64,000 nt of DNA from Pterobdella sp. o SKG-2022 (taxonomy: Eukaryota > Annelida > Clitellata > Hirudinida > Piscicolidae), in assembly GCA_964035795.1 (NCBI GenBank), contig OZ038322.1, forward strand, positions 18,888,674-18,952,673, read 5' to 3'. This document shows positions 11,568 to 22,444 of this stretch, piece by piece (position 1 is the first letter of the stretch; every line of letters begins with the position of its first letter). The notes beneath the pieces are model-generated. The model searched no databases, was not told the origin of the DNA, and saw only the letters and a list, made by a program, of their open reading frames with translations. A program made the translations under genes and the position numbers.

Positions 11568-14110
11568 ATGTCCGTCTCAATTGAAGATGAAGAATTTTTA
11601 AAAATGGAGTCTGCAGTAGAAGAAGAATTAAAGAACGAAGTGAATGATAGTGAATTCGATAATATTTTAAAACTAAACAGTCAACATCCATCGTTGTTAG
11701 AGCAATTAAAGCTAGAAAAAACAAAAATTGAAGGAAGACCCATTGTTTCAAAAGAAGAGCTTCAAACATATGATTCGGATGATTATAGTTTCCCAATGAA
11801 AAATTCTTTGCCACAAAACGGTCTTGATGGCTTGCAGGAAAATGAGAAGAGTGAGTATGGAGATGGTAATGGAATAGGAGAAAGTGAACATCTTCAAAAT
11901 GAAAAGGATGAAGAAAACGAAGAGGCAGTTGTTCATGAGTACGACAAACCTAGAAGTTGGTTTAATAATGGTGAAAAACCCAATGTTTCAAATGCGACTG
12001 ACGAATTGATCAAAGCTAGCGATTTAAACCTTATGAACGATGAAAGTCAAAAACAAGCTGAAAAAAATGTTGAAAATGACTTAACAAACGGACATTTGGA
12101 AATGAATTGTGAAAGCTCTTCAGAGAATAAAACTAAAATTTCTGATATTAATAACTCTGACGTTAAAAATGAAAATAGTTCAATGCTAAACGGCAATGTA
12201 AACTTTGACAAGTCAATCAATGACTTGATCGACAACTTCAAAACCGACTACACATTTGACAATATGGATTTAGATATTAAAGAAAGTGTCGACACGAACA
12301 TCAAAATGGGTGATGAAACTAAAACAAATGAATCAAGAAATACAAAAGATGACTCAGACGTTGCCAATGATGATGATGATTCTCTTGCTAATGAGGTTAG
12401 CCTATTAAATGCAAAATCTGGCTCTTGTTATAAATGATTAAATGACAAAGTGAATTTGTTATATTTATATAAAATTTTGTGATGTTCTTTGTTGGATAAT
12501 TTTTAGTATTGTAACGTCACTGAATATTCAAAAACAAATAAAACACCAGTCTACTATTTTTTAATTAATATATTTACTAAGACCCCAAAATAAAATTTTA
12601 CAAGTTAATACCTAACAAAAGTTTTAGATTTGTTTCATATGTCGACAGCTATTTATTTCAAAACTTATCATTGCGCTTTGTTTTTTAATGCTTATTCTAA
12701 TAAATATTTTTGAAATATTGATGAAATTGTCTCTAATTAATTTAAACATTCAAGGATCTTTGTGGAAAAATGCAAAATGAGGAAGGAGTTCCAGACAACA
12801 TTGATACCCAAAACCCTGATGAAGCTCCCGCAGCCGATTTAAACGAAGAAAAAGAATTAGAACCAAAGCTAGAGGAAACTACAGATGAACACGTAAGTGA
12901 AAACGTAGATGAAGAGGTAGTTGAAAACGTTGATCAAGAGGAAGTTGAGAATGTTGATCAGGAGGAAGTTGAAAACGTTGATCAAGAGGAAGTTGAGAAT
13001 AGGGTTGAAAACACACCTGGTAGTTCTTTGCTCACTGGTCCTGATGCTTCGATCAAACTGTTGATCGAAGATTTTTTAAAACACTCGCAAGTTTTGGAAC
13101 AGTTCGGCGATGAAAAAGATATGGATAAAGAGAAAGCAAATATTGACTCAAAAGAGGTAAAAGAAAACAATGAAAATGTTGATGAAATAAAAATTGAAAC
13201 AAATAATGAAATTATTAATGAAGAAACAAGCGACCCACAGACTGCAAGCAAGAATCCTGAAATTTTGGAAACTGATAACGCAGTTGAAATTCAACAAAAA
13301 AGTGAACAGGTGATTTTGGAAAATAAGACTTCAACCGAAAATGGATTTAAAACGGGCACAACCAAAGACTTGAAGGGTTTTTGGGTGTCCCAACAAAACA
13401 CTTCTAACACAAAACTCTCCGAGACCCCAAAACTCCCCATCCAGTTGCCCAAAGAATCTGATAGATCTATCGTTGAAAATTTACCCGAAGTGAAGGAGGG
13501 AGTCGTGAAAAGTGGAGAAACCACAAACGAAATATCTGTTGAGTCCGGGTACACTAAAAAACTCGCCAACATGTTCATGCAAACGCCTACGAAACAAAAT
13601 CTGAGTGAAGGAGATAACTTGAAGGATGTTTCCAACATAGGTGCTGGAGTGAAAGCTTTGATGGGGAAGTTTATGGGGAATGGAGAGTTTAAAAACCTTC
13701 AAGATGCCATTGGTTCTTTAGAGAAATCTTGCTATACTCCCTTCGGGAACAAAGCTCAAGCAAATTTAACCGAAAAAACAAAAAATGAAGGAACTGAAAT
13801 TGTTGCTCAAGGAACAACTAAAAATCTTATTCAAAAGTTTGTAAACAATAATAATGTTCAACCCGCCGTGAAATTTGCAGATGTCCGTAAAATATTAGAA
13901 GAGGGAAAAGCATTTGAGAGTGGTGTGTTTGAAAACACTCCAGAAAAAAGAGATGATGTAATAAAAAGTGATTATATTGAAAATTGCAATGTCATTCCTG
14001 CCAATGCAACTAGATCAGCTAGAGAAAAGTTCACTAAGCTTTCTGAACAAAGCAATGAAAAGTTGGCCCAACAAACCAACAGCATCACAAGCCCCACCAA
14101 AGTTAATTAG
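11568..14110 (+). CDS. Acidic, intrinsically disordered protein with repeated short motif
   Basis: Two exons (11568-12395 and 12755-14110) join in phase to give 727 aa. The ATG lies directly after an acceptor-like TTGACAG. The protein is rich in Glu, Asp, Asn, Lys and Ser with no globular domain or membrane segment. A 24-base tandem unit encoding EVENVDQE occurs about four times at 12913-13005. A short motif, K/N-x-L-[IAM]-x-x-F, recurs through the chain: SINDLIDNF (about residue 215), SIKLLIEDF (375), YTKKLANMF (541), GVKALMGKF (573) and TTKNLIQKF (630), with a related SAREKFTKL near the end. This looks like repeated amphipathic binding sites, as in some actin- or cytoskeleton-associated linkers, but I do not recognise the family. 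If the intron were not removed, the first exon would end at a stop at 12435-12437 and a separate 446-aa frame would start at 12770. Confidence 0.7.
12913..13005 (+). repeat. 24-bp coding tandem repeat
   Basis: Nearly identical 24-base units, each encoding EVENVDQE, repeat about 3.8 times. Differences between units are mostly synonymous A/G changes, so expansion is recent or the peptide sequence is conserved. Confidence 0.85.
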
Positions 14111-16399
14111 TTCTATCGTTCACCTAGCGTGAATTATTTTGATCTAAATCAAAAATCAGTTCAACATAATATTTAAGGCTTACATTTATATTATATTTAC
14201 TTATATATGAATTGTATTTCCGAATCTTTACTTGCCATCCATCTACCTTCCAATGCCACTCATTTTAGTGCTCTTTATAATGCTTTTATACTTTTTATAA
14301 TAATGTTTACTTCCGCGTGTGTTTATTATTTTTCAAAGGATATACAGTATAAGTAAGTTTTGTTTGTGCAAATATTTCTCAATAAACTTTGACCAAACGA
14401 AAAGGCCATGTTTGTGATTCGTAACATCTTCTGCCTTACACAGAGCTCAGTATTTACTTTATACTCAACTTGTCATCAATGTTTTTTATTGTAATACAAC
14501 TATGGCACATTATCGTGGTGATATTTCATATTTATTTCTAATTTTAATTAAAATCAAAATAAAATTTAATGAAAATTTATAATAATATAAAGAACTGTTT
14601 TGGTCTTTTCTAATTCGTATTCTTGAGGTTAATATATTCTACTTCATTATGAAGTTCTTTATGAATGTTAAATTTGATAAAAAATAAGGGTCATTAACTT
14701 TTCATGTTTGTCTTCATGTCACCTTCAATGGCAATCTCACATTTTGTACTGCGCCTTGCTACAAGGTTTTCAATGCCCCATGCACTTCTTAAATATTTTT
14801 CGACAACTTATGTTCAATAAAGGCTTCATTGAAAACTTTGAAATTATTATTTTTGATTTTAAAAATGAATCATTTAATAGTAATCTAAAAACTGTTTAAA
14901 AGTAATATTTATTTCAGTGAGTTTCAAGATTAATATAGGCAAACCGTGCTACAGACCCAACGCATGAACGCCAGAACTTTATCAAGGTGTAGATCCTTTT
15001 AGAGGAAAACGCACAAAAACTATAAAGATTTGAAAAAAGAAGAATTCAGTGATTGTATGTTTAATGAGTGGTCACTTATGCACGTAAAAATTTGGTTTAT
15101 AAACTCAGAATCATTGAAAGCTTTTTCAATTATATATATATTTATACATAAATTTTTAAATCGAAATTATTTATGACAAAACCAGCAATAAGTAGTTTTA
15201 TTCAAGCAAAAATAACGTTCAATTCGCTAACAGTCCTATATGAGAACGCATAAAAAAAGTAAAATAATAAAAATCAATAGTATTTATTCTAAAAGTTAAA
15301 ATTTAAATTTTTACTATTAAAAACTGATCTTTCATTAATTAATTGGTAATAATCCATGAATAAAACCAGTAAACACCACTATAACAAAGAGAAGGAGCAT
15401 GAACGACGAATTTTGGCTGGTGTTCTGAGGCACTGTAGAACTTAAATTAACACTTGAAACATCCTAATAAACTGAAATTTATTATTTAAAACAATATTTA
15501 TTATTTGAATGATTCAGTGATTCAAACACGAAAATAAACCCAGTAAATTTATATAACAAATATGTGAGCATTTTTCGTTCTGAAAAAATAATTTGATGAA
15601 ACAGTTATTTTGCCTCGAAAGCAACCTTCATTATCACTTTTTGATAAATATATTCAAAAAAAAACGTCAAGTTGTAAAAATATGCTAAAATATTTCTCAT
15701 AAATGTTTCGAGTAAATGGGTATATGAATTTACAAATCCAATTTGTTTATACAATAAAGTATAAGGTTAGAACCCATCAGAGTCATAATATAATTAAACA
15801 TTGTGCCGAAATTATCGAGTTAGAAATGAATTTATGCTCTAAATTAAATAACGCATCTTTTCTTGAGAAATCAAAATTTGTTTTTTTATAAAATTGGAAA
15901 TAGTCGAAACAATTCTAAACAGAAAACTAGAACGTGAGAAGGGAGTGAACGAAATATAGACCAAAAATTATATAGAATTGAAACAAAGTTCTTCAAAAAG
16001 TTAAATTTTAAAAGAAAAGTAAAATTTAATTTAACTTAAACCTGCTGCTTACATACGAAAAAAATTTTTTGTTCGTAAATTAGTTTTTTCCTGATTTAAA
16101 GCATAGAAATTTAACTAAAATACAATGTTAAACTCTAAATTATTTTATTGTTTCTCATGTTGAACTGGCATATTTGTTGAACTGGTTTTAATGACGTTGA
16201 GCAAGCAAAACGATAAGTGTTGATGCAAGCTTTTGGTTAACTTTTATAACATTTTTTCGTTAAAATTGGCGTTTGTAAGCGAGATTTCTAAAGTACCCAT
16301 TTATATATAGTTATGAATAAACGTTATTTGGTGAGCAAGAAAACGAATAAAATGATTGAATATGCTTACAACAGAAAATGTAAATTTTATAAAACCGTA
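14111..16399. other. 3' UTR and convergent intergenic region
   Basis: This holds the 3' UTR of the acidic gene, with AATAAA at 14381-14386 as the likely poly(A) signal, and the downstream region of the minus-strand membrane-protein gene. One possible small plus-strand gene is weakly indicated: a Cys-containing segment at about 14701-14773 (VCLHVTFNG, then CTAPCYK) ends at a donor, and an acceptor (TTTATTTCAG) at about 14917 precedes a segment with KPCYRPNA and a stop. The phases do not join convincingly, so I do not annotate it. Confidence 0.4.
14381..14386 (+). terminator. Candidate poly(A) signal
   Basis: A canonical AATAAA lies 271 bases after the stop of the acidic-protein gene on the same strand. 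It is inferred from the hexamer and position only. Confidence 0.45.
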
Positions 16400-19300
16400 T
16401 TAACTTTTACTTGATTTAAAACTTTGAATTGTCATTTTTTCAATAAAAAATTCAAGACTTGAAAAGATAAACAAATAAGGTTTAAAAAACATTCGAGATA
16501 AACACCAACGGAAAAAGTATAATGGTTTTAAAAAAAATAGAATTTCTCCTTCAAAAGAAACAACGCCTATCACCCACCAAATCAATATTATATATTTTAA
16601 TCCCCATAAAAATCCAAAACACACATGACAAATGTTGAAAAATGTACACCAAGATTTGAAATCATAAACACCATCTTTGGCCATTAATGTAATTTTCTTC
16701 ACAAACGCACTTGAGCCTTCAGAAGCGTGAGAAAAATAAACTGCTTGTACGGAAACTGCCTTAGTGCATCTCATAGGATACCCAGGCTGATGGTATTTGA
16801 TAGTTAAAGGAAAAATGAAAGAATTTCTGAAGCGTTCGAGCAGTTCTTTGCTGTCACATCGCTGGTCTATTAGCTTCTCTAGTTCCATTAGGCATTTTAT
16901 TGCAATGTTCAGAGTTCTGTGAAATTAATAATAAAAGAAATAATTCAGAATAATAATTTTTTTTTAATTTTCAAAAGATTTCAAAATTGAGAACTTTTGT
17001 GACACTTGCATAACGACAAAACGAACAAGATTTATAGTTTCAGACTTGAAGCCCTATCATTAACATTCAGTGTACTGAAATCTCTTTAAAATGAACAAAA
17101 TGGTTTTTAAATGAGTATCCTTACGGCTTTTAATTAGATTTCAGTAATACAAACTTGCAAGCACTGCGGTATAGAGCCTCGGACGCATAGTGGTCAAAAT
17201 GAGAGTCAAATGCCTTTGAGCACGTATCGATCTGTCTCAGGAAGAGCTGGTAACAATGCACCAAGGAAAACGGACCTGAAGGTTGATGGATTTCAATTGA
17301 AATTATGGCATGCGATAAAAAGATAAAGACTCAGAAAATTAAAGTTTTGCTTCGAAATTAATAGTGATGAAGTGCAATCTGTAAGAATAATCTGAAACTG
17401 TAGTTAATTTAAAAACATAACAAAAAATAAGTCGATTTTGCTTCTAAGATTGATGATGTGGAGGTGTGAATGCTTTTCAAATGTAAAGGGATGCACTTGT
17501 TACAAATGGCATGGTCATACAACATACTGCCTCGAATTAGTGACGAAATTTGTAAGTTGAACCTAAGTTGAAGGATGGGATATTTCCCAAAAAAAATTTT
17601 AATGAAAGTTTTTATATTATCCAATGTGTTTTAAGGGTGATTGGCATGTTTATTTTGTTTATTTATTTAGAACTCAAGCTGAAACAAGCTGCATAAAAGC
17701 AACTTTTAGTTATATTCGAATAAACACAAATTTTGAGAAAGCTTATAAGATTTCCTTTATTTATAATATTCTACAAATGAAAAGTATGAGCAAACCAATT
17801 TTTTAAATTTATGCATATCTATTTAAAAATTTCAAAGTAATTATTTCCAAAATTGATCAGTATCCCTTTAAAATCCCAAAAGAGAAATAACGGGAAAAGT
17901 AACGATTTCAACTATTTGCCTTAACAGCTTATTGATCAAAACTAACGCTAAAAGCACCTAAATAATATTCTTTTAAATTCTAAAAATAACTTTAAAAAAC
18001 CTTAAAGAAACTTTATCAAATAATTTATTTAAGTTTCTTCTCTTTGATTTCAAGTAGAAAAAAATGAGCTTGAACCGTGAGTGAAATTACACAGATAAAC
18101 GTTATTAATGCCACTGAATGCGATTTTAATGGCTATAATTCAGTGAATGATAAAATAATGATATGAAGTCTTTTCCATCTTTTCTGAAGTCATCATGTGT
18201 TATTCTATGGAGATTGATCAAATGAGTCAAGAAAATTATTTCTGATAAAATAACATCAAACCACTAACAACGCAAGCATTTTACTATATAAAAAAACTTC
18301 AAAAACATAAAACTACGCAACAACAACAAAAAAAAACACTAACAAAAACAACAACAACAACCATTAAAACAACAATAATTATTCGACATTCAATCGAACA
18401 TACCATTAGACAGACGCCGATGCTTGTTGTAAGAGCAGAAGGATGAATATACCGATGTTCTTTTTTTAAGGATTATAACATCATCTTTCATTCGATCGTC
18501 TGGCCGACAGTTGTCGAGAATTCTTTGATAGCAAGCGTTGACTTCTCGATAAACTCTGTTGAGATGAAATATGTTATATATACGACATTTATAAATAAGT
18601 AAGTAAATAAAGTATAAATAATTTATATAAAGCTTGATTCGCATCGTTCAGAGAAGCTAAATCAACAATCGGGTTGAAATAGCAGTTTTGCTCGCAAAAC
18701 CCCCATGTTTCACAGAGTGCTAGCCGCGTGAAACTTATGTTGTGAATAAATTGATGGTAGATTCGGTTACAATATTAATACATATATTAATATTTATGCA
18801 CATGAGATTCACTGAAGATTCTCCTCTGTGACCATTATTGTGTTTGTTATTATACTTGAATTGAACCAGATCAAGAGAATGATTTCAAAGTTTCGTGAAT
18901 CAGCAATGTAGTATGTGGTTAGTAAAACTACCAACAAATGACTTAATTATCCAAAAATGAATACTTCAAATATCATAAAAAGAATAGGAAAGTAATGGTT
19001 GTTATAATACGAATCCATAATATAAAACGTCTGCACTTTTAGAAGAAGGTGGTTGCTTTGTCGTAAGGCATGTAAAACTTGATAGAACTATTGTGAAACG
19101 AATAAAAAAAATAGTCTGAATTAAAGAGTGAAAAGCTTGAAAGAAAATGCAAATTATGGTGATAATGAAGCTAAAAATGGAAGTTGGTTTGAAATATAAT
19201 CATAAGAATTCTAAAGCAAAAACATTATTTAGTATGAAATATCATATAACAGAAAGGTTTGAACTTTCAGAGAATAAAAGTATGAGAATGCTAAAAAATA

Positions 19301-20663
19301 TACATAAATGATTGAATCATAAAATTAAAAACGAGTTGAAGTGAAAAACAAAAAATATTATCTAATTCAGGTAGTCAATTGAATTAAGGTTTAATATCTC
19401 CACTTTTCAACGATCATTTTCTCTCCACAGTAATATCTTTCAAAAGTTTATACTCTTCAACCAATACCACTCGAGCAAATAAATATCAAAAACAATAAAT
19501 TTGTTTCAATGTAAAATAATCTCTATCCTTCATAATGCTATATTCATTAACATGCCATACGAACTACATAAAAAACACTAAAGAGTAACAAGAATAGATG
19601 TTCTCACCCGCATGTGTTCCTCAAAATGTTTCGCCTGTTGACGTGCTTCGGAACCTCAGAATTGCTCTGTAAAGAATCGTTGCTTTATTAAATATTTGTC
19701 GAGTTTTTGAATTCAATGTCACTTAATAGTTGGAGAATATCGCATAAGTGTAGATGAAAATCTGAAACCATTATTGATTATAAGTCTTTTTTTATGGGTT
19801 ATTTTACTGATAAAATAATAAAATGACTTCTATGCAGAATTGTATTGCTTTAATGGGAAAATTTTATGGGCATAAGGTTTTTTCATAGAAGTTTTTGAGT
19901 GAAAAAATGAGTAAAAACTATTAATTTTCAAAATCTTTTAAAAAACAAGTATGAAATTTTGGCTCATCTGAGATTATATTTCCATTGACAATCTAATTTA
20001 TTTCAAAAATTAGGTAATTTAATTTTGATGGGAAAAAATTATTTAAAAACAATGGATCATTTTTCTAATCCAAAAATTTAGCCGATGTGTATTTCCAGCA
20101 GTTTTTCATTTATTTCACCAATTAAATTTACTTTTATAAAAATAAATTTGTAAAATCTGCAAAATGGTCATTTTAATACAAAAAAAAATACAGCTCATTT
20201 GCTTCGAAGCATATAAATACCAAGTTTTAAAAATAATACATTAAGAAAAAATGAATTAAGAAAAAGAACTTATACTTCAAGATTACAATTGAATTGATCC
20301 ATTCGGAGATTATTTCTTCAAAACAACTTGTAAAAACAACACGAGAATAAGTTGACAACTGTTAGTCAATTCTTTCAAATAATCCCAAAAACGTCTCAGT
20401 TGAGATAATTTTTTCCATTGAAAAAATGGCGTTTTGAATTGGTATTTATGGGTTTATTGTTTAGGAATATGAATATAATGCAATAAAAATTGACAATCTT
20501 CATTTTTTATGAGTAATATTTTTGAAATTATCATATAGTTATTTAATTTCATTTGAGCTCTAGTCATGAATAAATCAGCGAATAAAACTCATTCTACCTT
20601 TCGAGTTAAAACCAAACAAATTATCATTCCGCCAGCACTTACTAGCATTAGAAACTCAGCCAT
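16400..20663 (-). CDS. Cysteine-rich single-pass membrane protein, unknown family
   Basis: Five minus-strand exons join in phase to give 304 aa: 20663-20598, 19666-19608, 18555-18404, 17275-17155 and 16916-16400. The first exon encodes a signal-peptide-like start (MAEFLMLVSAGGMIICLVL). The ectodomain has paired cysteines in helical contexts: NTCG, NACYQRILDNC, SFCSYNK, HCYQLFLRQIDTC, SACK, IKCLMEL and DQRCD. A strong hydrophobic stretch at about residues 223-254 looks like a transmembrane or GPI-signal segment. The region after it is oddly hydrophobic and may be read-through into an unrecognised intron. The look is of a small helical Cys-rich ectodomain, like those of DUF19 or GFR/GAS1 type, but I cannot assign it. 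An extra Cys-rich open segment lies in intron 2 (see 18645-18733). Confidence 0.65.
18318..18376. repeat. CAA-rich low-complexity tract
   Basis: Interrupted runs of CAA and A lie in the third intron of the minus-strand cysteine-rich gene. No coding reading of this tract fits the gene model. Confidence 0.7.
18645..18733 (-). CDS. Possible extra exon of the cysteine-rich membrane protein
   Basis: On the minus strand a protein-like segment reads FTRLALCETWGF, CEQNCYFNPIVD and LASLNDANQALYK. Its acceptor (ACAACATAAG) is in the phase needed to follow the 19608 exon. No GT donor follows before a stop, so as read it would be an alternative last exon, an exon with a non-canonical donor, or a decayed exon. 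The four cysteines match the style of the flanking exons. Confidence 0.3.
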
Positions 20664-20746
20664 TTTTGTATTGAATCATAAACCACTAATAAATGAAGTA
20701 TAATAGCCTAAATCAAATTGTAAAGTTAATAAACTTAAGTTATTTC

Positions 20747-20851
20747 TTTAAAAAAGACACAAAGCTTTTCGTAAGACTAGCTTACATTATCAAGTGATTA
20801 TCCTTTGATAATGTAAGCTAGTCTTACGAAAAGCTTTGTGTCTTTTTTAAA
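20747..20851. repeat. Perfect 47-bp stem hairpin with 11-nt loop
   Basis: Bases 20747-20793 and 20805-20851 are exact reverse complements, separated by an 11-base loop (20794-20804). The arms contain AAGCTTTTCGTAAGACTAG and CTTACATTATCAA. It lies about 85 bases upstream of the ATG of the minus-strand cysteine-rich gene and about 55 bases past the stop of the next minus-strand gene. A perfect stem of this length in AT-rich DNA is not expected by chance. It could be a young fold-back element or the source of a hairpin RNA. Confidence 0.92.
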
Positions 20852-20905
20852 AAAATATTTTGTGTTTGTTAACCTTATAATTACTAATAGCTTTTAAACC
20901 TCACG

Positions 20906-21453
20906 TTAACAATATGGCAAACGTATTAAGAAGCACGCAAAACTTAAAACAAAACTTATTACAACCCCGATGAATCTGGTGACGACGTCAGAACATGTGC
21001 TTTTGAGAACATCCATGTTGTAAACGAAGTTGTATTCGTCAAGATATTGGACTCCTTCTTCTTCTTTTTCGCCGTAAAAATAATCGATTTGGTAGTCTGT
21101 TTTTTGACCGTCGTATGTGTTATAACCGGTTTCAAGCTTGAAGTTATTTTTATCGTTGTTGAAGTTGTTTGCCTTATTGTGGTGGTTGTCTTCTGAACGA
21201 TGTCTGTGTTTTCGTTTTTCTTTGTTTTTATAGTTACTGTTATGTTCATAATGGCCATGATCATTATAATTGTTATGATATCCTCTTTTAGCTTCGTGAT
21301 CGAATTTTTTATTTAAATGAACATTAAGGTTGTTATTAAAGATGTAGTTTTGGTTGTTCGTCTCGTGTTGCTTGTTGTTGTTATATTTGTAATACGCATT
21401 TCTTTTATAAGCTACAAGAGGACATGTGTTGGCAGCGTTCATTGGCAAGCAAT
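20906..21453 (-). CDS. Asn/His-rich surface protein, last exon
   Basis: One exon, entered in phase 1 after a good acceptor (TTCAACTTCCCTCAG), encodes 182 aa and a stop. It begins with a short Cys segment (DCLPMNAANTCPLVAYK), continues with a long polar stretch rich in Asn, His, Lys and Tyr, and ends with STCSDVVTRFIG followed by a hydrophobic tail (VVISFVLSFACFLI), as expected for a GPI-anchor signal or C-terminal membrane segment. There is no ATG at its start, so the gene has upstream exons on the minus strand; the best candidate is 26294-26336. It sits head-to-tail with the 304-aa cysteine-rich gene and may belong to the same kind of surface-protein family. Function unknown. Confidence 0.55.
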
Positions 21454-22410
21454 CTGAGGGAAGTTGAACAATCAAATCAGTCTTCCAAATCAATTAAACG
21501 TTTGATGATTTATATGAAATTGAATTTGATATGAATGGTAATGATAGAGGTGAAAAGATGGATTTAAAATCTGTTAGGTTATAAGATTGAGTTTTGAATT
21601 AATACATAAAAGAATAATATACAACTATAATGAAGAAATAATTTTTATAATAAAATTTAACAATGGAGCGATTTCCTTGGTTTGTTGTTTACTTAACGAT
21701 CTTGAAATTGAAAATTCAAAAATACCTTTCAATTGTAAGTTACAAAGATAAATTATGTTTTTATTGTGCTAAATTTTCCAACAAATTAAAGGCTAAAATG
21801 GAATTATTCAGTCATTGTAAAGCTGATGAAGGAACACTGAATTTTTCAAAAAAAAAAATTTTGCGCACTAAAATGAAAAATAAAATCTAGTTTTGCTTTA
21901 TTGCGTTTAACCACAGTTTTAAGTTGTTTGAATATTTTATGGAGAATAAAAGAGGCAGAAAAATAAGATTTTTCAATTTCACGAAAGTTTAAAAATGTTA
22001 ACTGCAACAGTTAAAACGTTTTATATAATAATAAAAAAGAAGTCAATTTGTATAACGCCAAACAAGTCATGGAGGTGGAAGATGTTGGAAAAAGTGAATT
22101 TATATTTAAATAAAAAGTTTAAATATGGAACGATAAAAACAATAATGACTAAAAACAGAAAATTGAATAAAATTCTGCAAAAAAAGCTGATTGGAGTGGT
22201 GCTTGTTGCTTTTTCACCTCTTAAGCACGTCAAAATCATTGTTTCAAGTCAATTTTTCACAGATAAACACTATAAAAACATATTTCTTTTTTTAAAAGTA
22301 ATTCAAAATCATTTCAAAGCTCAAGTTAAGCAAACTCAGACTCACAAAAACCAAACAAAGTTAAAATCTTAAAAATGAAGGAAAACTGCTTAAAATTTTA
22401 TTTTGAATGT

Positions 22411-22444
22411 ACGAAGCTTTTTGTAAAGTGACCTACATTATCAA
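22411..22444. repeat. Diverged half-copy of the 20.8-kb hairpin arm
   Basis: This segment (ACGAAGCTTTTTGTAAAGTG, then ACCTACATTATCAA) resembles one arm of the hairpin (ACAAAGCTTTTCGTAAGACT, then AGCTTACATTATCAA) with several substitutions and one gap. No partner arm is visible nearby, so it looks like an older, single-armed relative. Confidence 0.55.

Noticed and set aside
12982..13702. Minus-strand frames opposite the acidic gene
   Set aside because: Ser/Phe-rich complements of Glu/Lys-rich coding sequence; no independent support.
18300..18380. CRISPR-like or structured repeat
   Set aside because: Only CAA/A low-complexity sequence with no spacer structure.
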